Shown: positions 34,755-44,800, counted from the first letter of the stretch. The stretch: DNA of 64,000 nt from Candidatus Caenarcanales bacterium (GCA_020050435.1 JAGVKQ010000027.1:42038-106037), one strand, 5' to 3'. Notes: a model not told the origin generated them from the sequence alone. Made by a program: numbers and translations.

Positions 34755-35514
34755 TGTCATCATCATCTTTATCGTTGTGATCAGCTTTTAATATATATCC
34801 TACGCCACGTACCGTATGAATAAGCCTTCCTGGACCAATAGCTTCAAGTTTTGTTCTTAGATACCTGACGTAAACCTCAATTACATTTGATTCACCTAGG
34901 AAATTGTAACCCCAGACTTTGTCAAAAATAAATTCTCTGGTTAATGCCTGCTCAGGATAAAGTAAAAAAAGTCTTAAAAGTGCAAACTCTTTTGCTCTAA
35001 GTTCAAGTGCTACTGTTGCTCTTTTTGCCATTCTTCCAAATTGATCTAACCATAAATCTTTGTATTCCAAAACTCCTTCAAGAGCTTGTGGTTTACGTCT
35101 AATTACTGCTCTAATTCTGGCTAATAATTCTTCTGTAGCAAATGGTTTCGTTATGTAATCATCTGCACCGCTATCCAAGCTATTTACTTTATCTGAAAGT
35201 GAGTCTTTTCCTGTTAAAACAATAATAGGGGTATCACTACCTTCAGATCTAATCCTTCTAATAAGCTCAAGTCCATCAATCTCTGGGAGCAGCCAGTCCA
35301 TTACTATTAAATCTGGTTTAAAATTTTCAACTCTATCTAGTGCTTCTTTCCCTGTTTTAGCAATATCTACTTGATATCCTTCATAGCTAAGCTCTAGTTC
35401 AATTAATCTAGCTACCTGGCTTTCATCCTCTACTATTAAAACTTTTAGCGGCCTACCTGCAACGGCCTTTAATTCAAAAACTTCGTTTTCATCTATCTTT
35501 GCTTTTTGTGCCAT
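34744..35514 (-). CDS. OmpR/PhoB-family response regulator
   Basis: 256 residues from ATG 35514. An unusual N-terminal extension of about 20 residues precedes the receiver domain (KVLIVEDESQVARLIELEL), whose phospho-acceptor is Asp73 in LIVMDWLLPE; the conserved Thr/Lys positions follow in VLTGKDS and DYITKPFAT. The C-terminal winged helix has ALEFALL-like features and ends TVRGVGYILK. A frame extension to TTG 35526 is possible. No histidine kinase gene is adjacent, so it is an orphan here. The C-terminal tail DHNDKDDDDIMD is strongly acidic. Confidence 0.93.
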   Translation of the reverse strand: MAQKAKIDENEVFELKAVAGRPLKVLIVEDESQVARLIELELSYEGYQVDIAKTGKEALDRVENFKPDLIVMDWLLPEIDGLELIRRIRSEGSDTPIIVLTGKDSLSDKVNSLDSGADDYITKPFATEELLARIRAVIRRKPQALEGVLEYKDLWLDQFGRMAKRATVALELRAKEFALLRLFLLYPEQALTREFIFDKVWGYNFLGESNVIEVYVRYLRTKLEAIGPGRLIHTVRGVGYILKADHNDKDDDDIMD

Positions 35515-35876
35515 AATGCTATCCAACCTTAAATTATTTAATCTTATTACTTGCCTTTATTAACTAATTTTAATCTTTTGCCTTTAAAAGATTAATTCCT
35601 AAGGGTTACTTACCTCGAACATTATAAGTTTTAACTATCTCTTTGGTTGATATATAACATAGAGGTATCCTAAAAAGTCATAAATACTAAGACCTATACC
35701 CATGAAAAATGAGCTTTTGCTAATTAAATCATTTCGGAAAATCTATGGATAACTCTTAGGCTTAACTCGTAAGTCGTGAATTGTAATTGGTGGATTGTGC
35801 TTTTATAATATTATCTTATGCTTATAAGCACGATCCACGATTCCCTATTCACAATTAACGTTTATACTAATAGACT
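35515..35876. promoter_or_regulatory. Divergent intergenic region with inverted heptamer arrays
   Basis: 362 bases without a gene between the response regulator and the phosphohexomutase. The first half is AT-rich with no clear signals. The second half holds array H4. The promoter for the mutase must lie around 35800-35870, overlapping the array. Confidence 0.4.
35773..35860. repeat. Heptanucleotide arrays H4 in inverted orientation
   Basis: Left arm 35773-35800: GTCGTGA, ATTGTAA, TTGGTGG, ATTGTGC. Right arm 35828-35855: GCACGAT, CCACGAT, TCCCTAT, TCACAAT, which is the reverse complement type. They are separated by 27 AT-rich bases and can form a large imperfect hairpin. Confidence 0.75.
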
Positions 35877-37331
35877 ATGAATAAAAGCAGTATAAAATTT
35901 GGAACAGATGGTTGGAGAGAAGTAATAGCTGATGAATTTACATTTGAAAATGTAGAAATAGTAAGTAGAGCTATAGGAAATTTAATAATAGAAAAATATA
36001 AAAAAGATTCAAAAACACTACCAATTTTAATAGGTTACGATCCAAGATTTCTTGCAAAAGAATTTGCTAAAGCAGCGGCAAATGAATTATCCAAGTTAGG
36101 AATCAATTCAAAAATTTCTGATTCAATTGTCCCAACCCCTGTAATGGCTTTTCATGCTGCTATGGGTGAAAGTAAAACCCTTGGTGCTATTCAATTTACT
36201 GCTAGCCATAACCCACCAAAATATTGTGGAATTAAATACATTATGGATTATGGTGGACCTGCTCCTGAAGAAGTGACAAATGAAATAATGAGATTAATTG
36301 AGGAAAGTGATGTGTTGAATGGTCCGTCTGTGGGCTTGTTGCAACAAGCCCCTACGCTGCAACCCAATATTACCTCCTTCGATCCCAAGCCACTTTATTT
36401 CTCCCATATAAAAAAATTGATAGACTTTGACATTATAAAAAAAGCTAAATTAAAAGTTGTATATGATCCTTTATATGGTGCTGGTAGAGGATACTTAGAT
36501 GCTTTATTAAAAGAATCAGGGTGTGAAGTGATTACTCTGCATAATACTGTGGATCCACTTTTTGGTGGTTTGTTGCCTGAGCCCAGAGAAGAACACTTAG
36601 TAGAATTAAAAGAAGAAGTAATTAGAAGTAAATCAAGTCTTGGATTAGGAACAGATGGAGATTCAGATAGATTAGGTGCTATAGATGAAAAGGGAGCTTT
36701 TTATCTTCCTAATAAAATAGCATCTATGTTACTTAGACATTTAGTAAAAAATAAAAAAATGAAAGGTAGCGTAGTAAGAACTCTTTCTACTACACATCTT
36801 TTAGATCATTTGGCTACAAAATATGGACTTGAAACTATAGAAACAAAAGTTGGTTATAAGTGGATAGCTAAAGAAATGCTTGAAGGTGATGTTTTGATAG
36901 GAGCAGAAGAATCAGGTGGTATTAGTATAAAAAATCATGTCCCTGATAAAGATGCTGTGCTGGCTGGAATGCTTCTTGCTGAAATGATGGCTTATGAAGG
37001 AAAATCACTTGCAGAAATCTATGAAGATACAGTAAAAGATAGCGGATGGAGCTGTGTTCATGGAAGATTTGACATGCATACAAATGACAATCAAAAAGAC
37101 TATTTGTTAGCTAATTTTGAAAAAACGAAATATGGAAACCTAAATGTTATAGGTAGAACTACTTTAGAGGGTGTGAAAATCTTATTAGAAGATGGTTCTT
37201 GGTTTATGGCTAGAGCTAGTGGAACAGAACCTATGTCTAGAGTATATTTTGAGGCTACATCTAAAGATGTTTTAGATAAAATAATGAGTGATGTTAAAAT
37301 AACAGTTGATCAAGCAATGAGCCATGCCTAA
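35877..37331 (+). CDS. Phosphoglucomutase/phosphomannomutase family protein
   Basis: 484 residues, alpha-D-phosphohexomutase family. IKFGTDGWRE at the N-terminus, the phosphoserine loop FTASHNPPKYCG with Ser110, the metal loop GLGTDGDSDRLGAID, the sugar loop GAEESGGISIKNH and the phosphate-binding RASGTEPMSRVY are all present and in order. Substrate (glucose or mannose phosphate) cannot be settled. Between residues about 150 and 165 the sequence VGLLQQAPTLQP is encoded by a dispersed palindrome inserted in frame. The last eight bases overlap the GT2 gene, implying joint supply of sugar for glycan synthesis. Confidence 0.93.
   Translation: MNKSSIKFGTDGWREVIADEFTFENVEIVSRAIGNLIIEKYKKDSKTLPILIGYDPRFLAKEFAKAAANELSKLGINSKISDSIVPTPVMAFHAAMGESKTLGAIQFTASHNPPKYCGIKYIMDYGGPAPEEVTNEIMRLIEESDVLNGPSVGLLQQAPTLQPNITSFDPKPLYFSHIKKLIDFDIIKKAKLKVVYDPLYGAGRGYLDALLKESGCEVITLHNTVDPLFGGLLPEPREEHLVELKEEVIRSKSSLGLGTDGDSDRLGAIDEKGAFYLPNKIASMLLRHLVKNKKMKGSVVRTLSTTHLLDHLATKYGLETIETKVGYKWIAKEMLEGDVLIGAEESGGISIKNHVPDKDAVLAGMLLAEMMAYEGKSLAEIYEDTVKDSGWSCVHGRFDMHTNDNQKDYLLANFEKTKYGNLNVIGRTTLEGVKILLEDGSWFMARASGTEPMSRVYFEATSKDVLDKIMSDVKITVDQAMSHA
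36330..36355. repeat. Palindrome D inside the phosphohexomutase gene
   Basis: gggcttgttg (36332-36341) and caacaagccc (36342-36351) form a perfect 20-bp palindrome, followed by ctac so that the minus strand begins GTAGGGGC. It encodes VGLLQQAPT in a variable linker between domains of the mutase. Confidence 0.85.
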
Positions 37332-38244
37332 AATTTCCGTGATAATTCCAACCTATAACAGAGCAGATTATATCTGTGAAACGATTGATAGCGTCTTAAA
37401 TCAAACTTATAAGGATTTTGAATTAATAGTAGTAGATGATGGATCTACAGATGATACGAAAAAGAAGCTTGAAAAATATGGATCTAAGATTAAATTAATA
37501 GAGCAGCCTAATTCTGAACGTGCAGTAGCTAGAAATAATGGTGTAAAGAATTCTACTGGTGAATATATAGCTTTTTTAGATTCAGATGATATATGGATAG
37601 AAGATAAATTAGAAAAACAGGTGAAAGTCTTAGATGAAAACAATGATTATATTTTAGTATATGGACAATGTCACAGAATCGATGATAATTCTAATAAAAT
37701 AAAAATAGCTAAAAGACAATTAGAAGGACATTCTGGGGAAATCTTTGAAAAACTTTTAATGAGAAATCTAGTAGTTTCTCCTACTCCCGTAATAAGAAGA
37801 GAGTATTTTGAAAAAACTGATGGCTTTCAAACAAGATATATTCCTTATGAAGATTGGGAGTTTTGGGTTAGATTTTCACTTTTAGGAAAGTTTTACTATA
37901 TAGATGAACCTTTATCTTATTACCGCATTCATCCTGGTCAGTCAGTTCAAACTGCTGCTGCTAAAAAAATTGATGAGGTTACTACTCTTCTTTTAGAAGA
38001 CTCATATAAATTAAAAGATACTCCTAAAACTCTAAAGAGAAAATCATTAGGAATAGCTAATCTTAGATTTTCTTACTGGTATTTAGTTTCTGGTGATATA
38101 GAAAAAGCAAAAGAAAAACTTTCATATTCATTACATCTCTACCCACCATTTTTAACTGATCCGAGATGGTATGGATTGAAAATGATTTGTACTTTTCCAA
38201 GCCTAAAAGGAAAAGGAATTTTTAATATTAAGCAGTATCATTGA
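37324..38244 (+). CDS. Family 2 glycosyltransferase
   Basis: 306 residues, GT-A fold. ISVIIPTYNRADYICETIDS opens the domain, LIVVDDGSTDDT binds the nucleotide, and AFLDSDDIW supplies the metal-binding Asp residues; YIPYEDWEFWVRFSLLGKF corresponds to the acceptor/base (ED) region. No membrane segments are seen. It overlaps the mutase gene by eight bases and is convergent with ccsA with a seven-base overlap. The donor and acceptor are unknown; cell-surface polysaccharide or protein glycosylation are both possible. Confidence 0.93.
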   Translation: MPKISVIIPTYNRADYICETIDSVLNQTYKDFELIVVDDGSTDDTKKKLEKYGSKIKLIEQPNSERAVARNNGVKNSTGEYIAFLDSDDIWIEDKLEKQVKVLDENNDYILVYGQCHRIDDNSNKIKIAKRQLEGHSGEIFEKLLMRNLVVSPTPVIRREYFEKTDGFQTRYIPYEDWEFWVRFSLLGKFYYIDEPLSYYRIHPGQSVQTAAAKKIDEVTTLLLEDSYKLKDTPKTLKRKSLGIANLRFSYWYLVSGDIEKAKEKLSYSLHLYPPFLTDPRWYGLKMICTFPSLKGKGIFNIKQYH

Positions 38245-39140
38245 TCTGTTTTCCCGTAGGTATGTAAACCCCCAAAGTTAAACTGATTCACTCCTAAGTA
38301 AGTGAGATAAACCATTGCTATTCCTAATAAACCTACTAAAGCTAATGTTTTCCCCTGAACTTTTGCATTTAATCTAAGATGTAAATAAATAGCATAAATA
38401 AACCAGGTTACTAATGCCATGGTTTCTTTAGGATCCCATTGCCAGAGTGCTCCCCATGCATGGTTTGCCCACAGTGCACCATTTATAACTCCTATCGTTA
38501 AAAGTGGAAATCCAAATGTAATGCAGCGATAAGTAACCTCATCAAAAAAAGTAGCTCTTGGGCTAACTTCTCTAACAGTAGAACTTATTTTTACTCCGCC
38601 AACCTCTTTAGTAATAGTTTTCTTCTCTTCTTTTGTTTTAGTAATGAAAGTGGTTTCTATTAAATAACCAGCACTTGAAATAGCACCTATTAAAAATAAT
38701 GCATAAGAAACTAAGAGCGGAGGTACATGTATAGTTCTCCAATAACTCTGTAGAGCAGGTACTAATGGTGCTATATCTTTTTGGTTGGCAGGAAGCCATG
38801 TAGCATATAAAAAAACAGCCAGAACGAAAGCAGTTACAACCCACCCCATTGAATCAATTTTATATTTCCACTCTAAAAATAAATAAGCAGCAATTATAGC
38901 CCATGCAAAAATAACCAAGGATTCATATAAATTACTGATAGGGAAAAATTGAAGTGCTATTCCTCTATATACTAATGCGACTGTTAAAGAAATAAGGGAA
39001 ATTAGCAGTGTTATTGTTCCAAGTTTTTTTAAGATTGTTAATCTTGTATTTAACCAAGTAAGAGCATAAATCCAGAAAGCAATAAAAACAGAAATCCCTG
39101 ATATGTTAAAAAATAAAATTTCTTCTTGTGATACGTTCAT
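38238..39140 (-). CDS. ccsA: Cytochrome c biogenesis protein CcsA (System II, WWD domain)
   Basis: 300-residue membrane protein with about eight hydrophobic segments. The heme-handling WWD motif is in WANHAWGALWQWDPKETMAL (about residues 226-245), flanked by conserved His residues (HVPPLLVSYALF; IYLHLRL). With Ccs1/ResB it exports heme and attaches it to apocytochromes c outside the membrane. Its ATG comes directly after the stop of the ccs1 gene (TAAATG), and mqnD precedes both, so the three form one operon. The 3' end overlaps the convergent GT2 gene slightly. Confidence 0.94.
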   Translation of the reverse strand: MNVSQEEILFFNISGISVFIAFWIYALTWLNTRLTILKKLGTITLLISLISLTVALVYRGIALQFFPISNLYESLVIFAWAIIAAYLFLEWKYKIDSMGWVVTAFVLAVFLYATWLPANQKDIAPLVPALQSYWRTIHVPPLLVSYALFLIGAISSAGYLIETTFITKTKEEKKTITKEVGGVKISSTVREVSPRATFFDEVTYRCITFGFPLLTIGVINGALWANHAWGALWQWDPKETMALVTWFIYAIYLHLRLNAKVQGKTLALVGLLGIAMVYLTYLGVNQFNFGGLHTYGKTDQ

Positions 39141-40514
39141 TTAATTATTTCCTTGAGAAATCTGAGATATTATTTTTTCAAACTCTTCAAAGAATTTTCC
39201 TTTAGATCTATCAGCGCTTCCGCCGATAATAATTTTATTACTAATGGGATTAATTGTTGCCCAAATTCGTTTCTTTGAACCAAAAGCTATCAATACACCT
39301 AAAATCATAAAAATGAATCCAGGATACATTAAAAGAGTCCCTGGATTTGATTTAAATTGAAGCCCTGTAAGAGTTTGTGTCCCTGAATAACCAATGTTTA
39401 TTGGTCCGAGTTTTGTATTCTTACCTTTTTCAACAGTGCTAATTAATTTTTCAAAATCATCATTTCCAAGTGAGATAGAATATATCTGTAATATGTCATT
39501 CGGGGCGCCTGTATTTGGTTTTAATTTTAAACCAATATCGCTACTTAAAGGAATAACAGCAATTTCTTCGCCTTTAAAATTTTCAATAGGGACGGTAATA
39601 GACTGACCATTTAAACTTATTTCACTAAATCTTCCCCAGTTACTTTGATAAACATCTATTCCTCTATATTCAAGAGGATCATTTACATGGATAACTTTTC
39701 TAGCAAGTTCTTTTTTGTTTTGATCTAAAACAGAAAGATCAGAAAACCATTGTTTTGGTTGACCGCTTTTATAATCTTCTCTCCATGTTTTATTTACTTT
39801 AATAAGGTATGGAGGAAGTCTTCCAAACCAGATTGGCATTTTACTAATGGGAGCCAGCCAATTCTCTCTCTCAATAGATTTGACTTGTGAAGTAGTTTGT
39901 CCTAAATCAGTTATGTAAAACCCTTCATTTTCTGAAACCTGAATCATTCCATTGTATCCAGTTAGAACAGTTATGGCAGATCCGAGAAGAACAGTTAATA
40001 TACCTACATGAGTTACTGAAGCTCCTAGCCTGTGCCATGCACCTTTTACTGCAATAAGCTTATTTTCATTTAATTTTGTTTGATAGTTTTTTTTCTTTAA
40101 AGTTTTTTCTATTGTGCTTAAATCTAAATTACTGCTTCTTTCCACCTCACAATTTACAGGTAATCTTTTTATACTTTCTTCTTTTATTTGAACAGGAAAA
40201 TCAAATGCTTTCTTCGCTCTTGGAAATACTCTAATTACACTTACTGCTATAAGGTTTAATCCCATTGCAGTAAGTAGTCCTAAATACCACCAGGAATGAA
40301 ATACATCAGTAAATCCCATGCTTTTTAATAGCTTATAGTTATCTAAACCATATTTTTTAACTAATTTAGCTGCGCCAACCATTGGTTCTTCAGGAAGAAT
40401 GGTCCCAATTAATGTAGTTAATGCAATAAAAGCAAATAAAGTTATAGCTAATCTTAATGAGGTAAACTCCTCGAGGAATGCTATTTTAAATTCAGTGAGA
40501 TAATTTTTTTTCAC
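39141..40514 (-). CDS. resB: Cytochrome c biogenesis protein ResB/Ccs1 (System II)
   Basis: 457 residues. Three N-terminal hydrophobic segments (LAITLFAFIALTTLIGTILP; WYLGLLTAMGLNLIAVSVI; ASVTHVGILTVLLGSAITVL), a large extracytoplasmic domain (about 190-400, with NDPLEYRGIDVYQSNWG, a ResB signature), and a final membrane segment (LLMYPGFIFMILGVLIAFG). It partners CcsA in System II cytochrome c maturation. GTG start at 40514 shares four bases (GTGA) with the mqnD stop, showing translational coupling. Requires thioredoxin-like reductants such as CcdA/ResA, which are not in the window. Confidence 0.93.
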   Translation of the reverse strand: MKKNYLTEFKIAFLEEFTSLRLAITLFAFIALTTLIGTILPEEPMVGAAKLVKKYGLDNYKLLKSMGFTDVFHSWWYLGLLTAMGLNLIAVSVIRVFPRAKKAFDFPVQIKEESIKRLPVNCEVERSSNLDLSTIEKTLKKKNYQTKLNENKLIAVKGAWHRLGASVTHVGILTVLLGSAITVLTGYNGMIQVSENEGFYITDLGQTTSQVKSIERENWLAPISKMPIWFGRLPPYLIKVNKTWREDYKSGQPKQWFSDLSVLDQNKKELARKVIHVNDPLEYRGIDVYQSNWGRFSEISLNGQSITVPIENFKGEEIAVIPLSSDIGLKLKPNTGAPNDILQIYSISLGNDDFEKLISTVEKGKNTKLGPINIGYSGTQTLTGLQFKSNPGTLLMYPGFIFMILGVLIAFGSKKRIWATINPISNKIIIGGSADRSKGKFFEEFEKIISQISQGNN

Positions 40515-41374
40515 GAATCTATAAAATCCAAAACAGGTATTTCTTTAATGAGTCCTTCTTTTAAAGCAAGCTCATAAAGTTTTTTTATTCCAAGCTTTCC
40601 ACTTATTCCATAATCAACGGTAAAATCATTTACATACATGCTTACAAATTTTGTGACTAATTCATTACTGGATTCAAGTTCTCTGGCATAGTTAGAAACC
40701 TCTGGTACTACAGATGATTGATTATTAATTCCATATTCAATGCTTTGTTTGATTAATGAATTTATTTCTTTCTTCTCATCTTCAGGCAAGCTTCTTTTAA
40801 TTACATTTCCGCCAAGAGGAACTGGTAAATTGGTTTTACCAAGCCACCATTCACCCAGATCAACAACTTTATGTAATCCATGTTTTTCATATGAAAGCTG
40901 ACCCTCATGAATTATTAAACCAAAATCGTATTTTCCAGCTTTTACGGTATCTATAATTTCATCAAACGGTACAACTACTGGGGTGAAATCCTTTAAGAAA
41001 AGTTTTAAAAGTAAAAAAGCAGTTGTTTTCTCTCCAGGAATTGCTATAGTTTTTCCTTTGAGAGCACTGATTTCATCTGTTGTAATTTTTTCTTTGCTAA
41101 TTACCATGGGACCATAGCCATTTCCTAGGGATCCACCACACGACATTAATTGATATTTGTCTTGAATATTTGGATATGCAAAAAATGAAATAGCTTGAAC
41201 ATCGTATATCAGGGAATCTGCTTCTGTATTTAATGTTTGAATATCTTTTAATGTGTGAACAAAGTTGAATTTGTCGCTTTTAATAATTCCTTTTGAAAGG
41301 GCATAGAACATAAATGCATCGTCTGCATCCGGGCTGTGGGCTATTGTTATTTTCTTTACTTCTGTTTTTAACAA
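40511..41374 (-). CDS. mqnD: 1,4-dihydroxy-6-naphthoate synthase (futalosine pathway), MqnD-like
   Basis: About 287 residues. ITIAHSPDADDAFMFYAL near the N-terminus, TLKDIQTLNTEA, YDVQAISFFAYPNIQDKY and GGSLGNGYGPMVISKE follow the MqnD pattern rather than MqnA. It acts late in menaquinone synthesis through futalosine. The frame opens at TTG 41401 inside palindrome E; the TTG at 41374 has an aaggag ribosome-binding site eight bases ahead and is the better start. It heads the mqnD-resB-ccsA operon, a grouping that makes sense because menaquinone and c-type cytochromes serve the same respiratory chain. Confidence 0.87.
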   Translation of the reverse strand: MLKTEVKKITIAHSPDADDAFMFYALSKGIIKSDKFNFVHTLKDIQTLNTEADSLIYDVQAISFFAYPNIQDKYQLMSCGGSLGNGYGPMVISKEKITTDEISALKGKTIAIPGEKTTAFLLLKLFLKDFTPVVVPFDEIIDTVKAGKYDFGLIIHEGQLSYEKHGLHKVVDLGEWWLGKTNLPVPLGGNVIKRSLPEDEKKEINSLIKQSIEYGINNQSSVVPEVSNYARELESSNELVTKFVSMYVNDFTVDYGISGKLGIKKLYELALKEGLIKEIPVLDFIDS

Positions 41375-41391
41375 AATGAAGGCTCCTTCTT

Positions 41392-41421
41392 GTTGAGGCA
41401 ATTCATGAATTGCCTTTACTT
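41392..41421. repeat. Palindrome E (arms GTTGAGGCA / TGCCTTTACTT, core ATTCATGAAT)
   Basis: aggcaattca (41396-41405) and tgaattgcct (41406-41415) form a perfect 20-bp palindrome. The outer arms gttgaggca and tgcctttactt are identical to palindrome B at 21351. It lies at the 5' end of mqnD, just outside the preferred start. Confidence 0.85.
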
Positions 41422-41854
41422 GTGTATGCGTTAGCTCTAGATAACCATGGTAATTTTAAAACAAATTTTATATATTGTAGTGAAAACATTATTTAGATGA
41501 AAACTACTAATAAATACCTAATATTTGATGAAATGTTAGCTTTGTTTGATTTTGAGAGGCACTACCCTGAGAGCTAATTATAAAACCCCAAGTATATAGA
41601 CATCTGTAAAAAAGTTTACATATAGTATGAAAATCACACTTATGAAAGAAATTCTAATTAATAAATAGTGATAACACTTAATCCTTGAGGGATTGCTTTG
41701 CTTGGTAGTCCTATTTAATAGATATTAAGTTTTGATTGTAAAAAAATAAATTGGAAGGTTTTAAAAATCAAAAAATACCCTTCCTTTGAGGGTAAGTAAA
41801 TAGAGTGGTGAGTATAATCTTAAATTTTTGACTTTTATAAGGAAAATAATTTCT
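41422..41854 (+). promoter_or_regulatory. Leader region of the giant surface gene
   Basis: About 430 AT-rich bases with no gene. A hairpin taccct / agggta (41776-41781 with 41789-41794) is followed by TATAAT at 41813-41818, a plausible -10 without a clear -35. ATAAGGAAAATAAT (41837-41850) is the likely ribosome-binding region for the GTG at 41855; a nearly identical ATAGGGAAAATAAT occurs in front of the next large gene. Confidence 0.4.
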
Positions 41855-44800
41855 GTGAAAGTTGAAATACTGGGCCAATTAATACATTTGATGCAAATAA
41901 TAAACAAAATCAATAAAAATCTTAGAAGCAACTCCTTGACTTTACGCCGTTGTTATTGCTTCTTTATTTCACTAGTATTAATTTCAAACAATATACTGCC
42001 TGCTCTTTCTCTCATAAATGAGAATACAATCATTGCTCAAAATCCAAAAGGGAATGCATTTGAGATTGATACCACAAATACAAATACTGATGAGGGTAAT
42101 GCAGATACTGAGATTCAGGAAGAAAAAAATTGTAATACTGTCCAGCTTCAGCCCATAGATTTTTATATGGCTTCACCACAAACTAAAACCTCTCTCCCTG
42201 ATCCTTTCTCATCAATTACATTTTCTTCTTTAAGTGGTAACCAAACAAAGCTTTCAGAACTTGATCATAGTGCAAAAAATCAGAGATTAGCATGGAGTAT
42301 TCTGGGCTATCCTACTGTTTTTGCTCTTACTCATAATGGAGATGGAAAATTTATTAATGTCACTTCATCTTCATCACCTATAAGAAATCTAATTGGTGTA
42401 CCTTCAGATGCATTGAAAGCAAAAAGTATCGTTTTAGGGGGATATTTACCTTCTGTTAAATCTAATATAAATGGAGATGAATTATTTACTGTGGGTGCTG
42501 ATCCACATGGAGGAAGTAATAAACCATATCTATATAACTTTGTTAGTGCTGATTCTCAAGGAACGTTTAGCCGTTCTGCTGAAACATTGAATAATAAATA
42601 TTTAGGATTTGCAAATGGTCTGGATGTGTCTCCTAATGGATCATTGGTTTTAGGTGTAGACAATGGAGAATTAAATGGTATTTGGAAATCAGCAAATAAA
42701 GCTTTAGTCAATGCATCAAAAATCAAAGATTTTACAAAGTCATACATAAATCATTTTGAAGTAGATGATTTACCTGTACTCTCAAATCAAGTGTTTGGCG
42801 TGGCTGGCTATGAAGTTCCAGATACATATAAGTACAGCAACATTCTTTCTTTAATTGAAGGGAGTGCAAATGCCAACAATCAATTTGGATTTACTTTATT
42901 TGCTGTTGATCAAACAGTAAATAATCAACCAAGTGTAAATCTACTTGGTAAAGCAGATTTCTGGGGAGCGGGGCTTGCTGAAATCTTAGGTTCGCCTAAT
43001 GCAACCGTTGCTGGACTAAAAGTAAAAAATAATTATTTGTTTATTTCTTATTTTATTAACAATGGAATAGATTTTAAAAAGTTCTATACGGAAAATTCTC
43101 CAAAATATAAAACATGGATAGATCCAGTTACTGGACTTCCACCAAGTGCATTCTCTTATAAAGATGGTTTATTTGATTCAAGACTTGCGGTTTTTAAATT
43201 TGACTTATCAGAGAATAAAATAAAATTGATTAAAGTTGCAAATCTTTCAACTGTTTTTGATAGCCCTTCATGTAGCGGGAAGTCATATGGAGTAAGTGGA
43301 CCGATAGAGGTCTCTTCTCAAGGATTAATTTTTGTAGCAGATAAAATTTATTCCAATGTAATTAGAGCATTTAAAATGGACCCTTCAAGCATATCTCAGG
43401 TTGTACCAGCTAGCACACCTGTCGTAATTCCTTTGTCTTCACCAAGAGTGTTAGAAGTTTTATCAACTTCAAAATATAAACCGATCGGAAATGATTTTAG
43501 TTTTTCAACATCAATCTCAGATATAGCAATTGATCCTAATTCAAGAGTTTTATTTGTCTCTTTTCCTTATATTGAATCAGAGCCATCAAGTCCTGGAAAT
43601 ATTCATGTAAATGGCTTCCTTTCAACGGTATATATTAGTGATTCACAAGACAAGTGTTCGAATATATATAGTTCAGATTCCTGTGATTCTGATGCTTCAA
43701 GTAAGAAAAAAGATAAAACCCCTAAAGATGAAAATCAAAACAACGACCAAAATGTTGTTTCAGAAAAGCCAGCAATTAAAAAAACATTTAAAAAATTAAC
43801 AATACATGAGTTGGGTACTAAATTAGGACTTCCTACTGTAGAAATAAAAATGCCTGTAGGTACTTCCTCCGTAGATAATAGTGCTACTTATAATAAAGGA
43901 TTTAAAACTGTAGACTTAGATGTATCTTCTGAAAGTAATTCTCCTAATGATGTAAGGATATCTGTAGGTGCTAGAGGAGTAGACTTTGCTTCTTTAATTC
44001 AATTGAAACCAACAACTCCTGGAACTCCTGCATATCCTCTATTGAAAAGAGATGTTGTCTCTATCTCAAGTACTAATAGTGCAAGAGCAGGAATTGATAC
44101 TTTTGGAAGAGCTGTAACTCTTCTTCCTTCAAATAAAATTGTTGCTTTATCCAGTGGAAATAAAATCTTTGCAAATAGAACAGATGAAGCTGTTTTACAA
44201 AGTGATTTTAAGTCAGAAGAAACGTCTCCTGGAATTGTAAGTTCAATTCCTCAAACAAATAATAGATTTGCAGTGTTAAATTCTCCCGCTGACTCATCCA
44301 TGCCAGAGTCCAGTAGTATTACATTCTTCTCTTTGGAAAAAGATGTTTCACCTGTCACTTTAAAAGATGCCCTTGGTAAAATTGAAGATCAAAGTGTTAC
44401 GGTTCAGGCTAAAGTTCCTTACAGCTTAAAATTTAAAACAAATAGTTTGGAAATATCCCAGGCAAAAAGCAAACAAAATCAAAATCAGCTTTTAGGACTT
44501 TCTTATTATGCACATAATCTAAAGTCTAAAGGAATTAAATATTATTTAGATAAAGCATTAAGTCAAAACCCCAATTTCACCCAAGACAATGAATCTAACC
44601 TTCAAAATTTACTTTCAACTTTTCAGGGCTTTAGTATTTTCAGTGTGCCATCAGCAAATAATCTGGAATCCTCTGATGAGGTTAAGTTAAATACATCTAA
44701 AAACTTTTATATAAATGAATTGCCAGAACAGCTTAAATCTCCTAGCGAAAGTATAAAGAGATTTATTGCTGGGGCTACTCTTTTCCAAAATCCAAGAACA

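Noticed and set aside
41375..41401. TTG 41401 as start of mqnD
   Set aside because: It lies in the palindrome arm with no ribosome-binding site, while TTG 41374 has aaggag eight bases ahead and starts next to the conserved domain.
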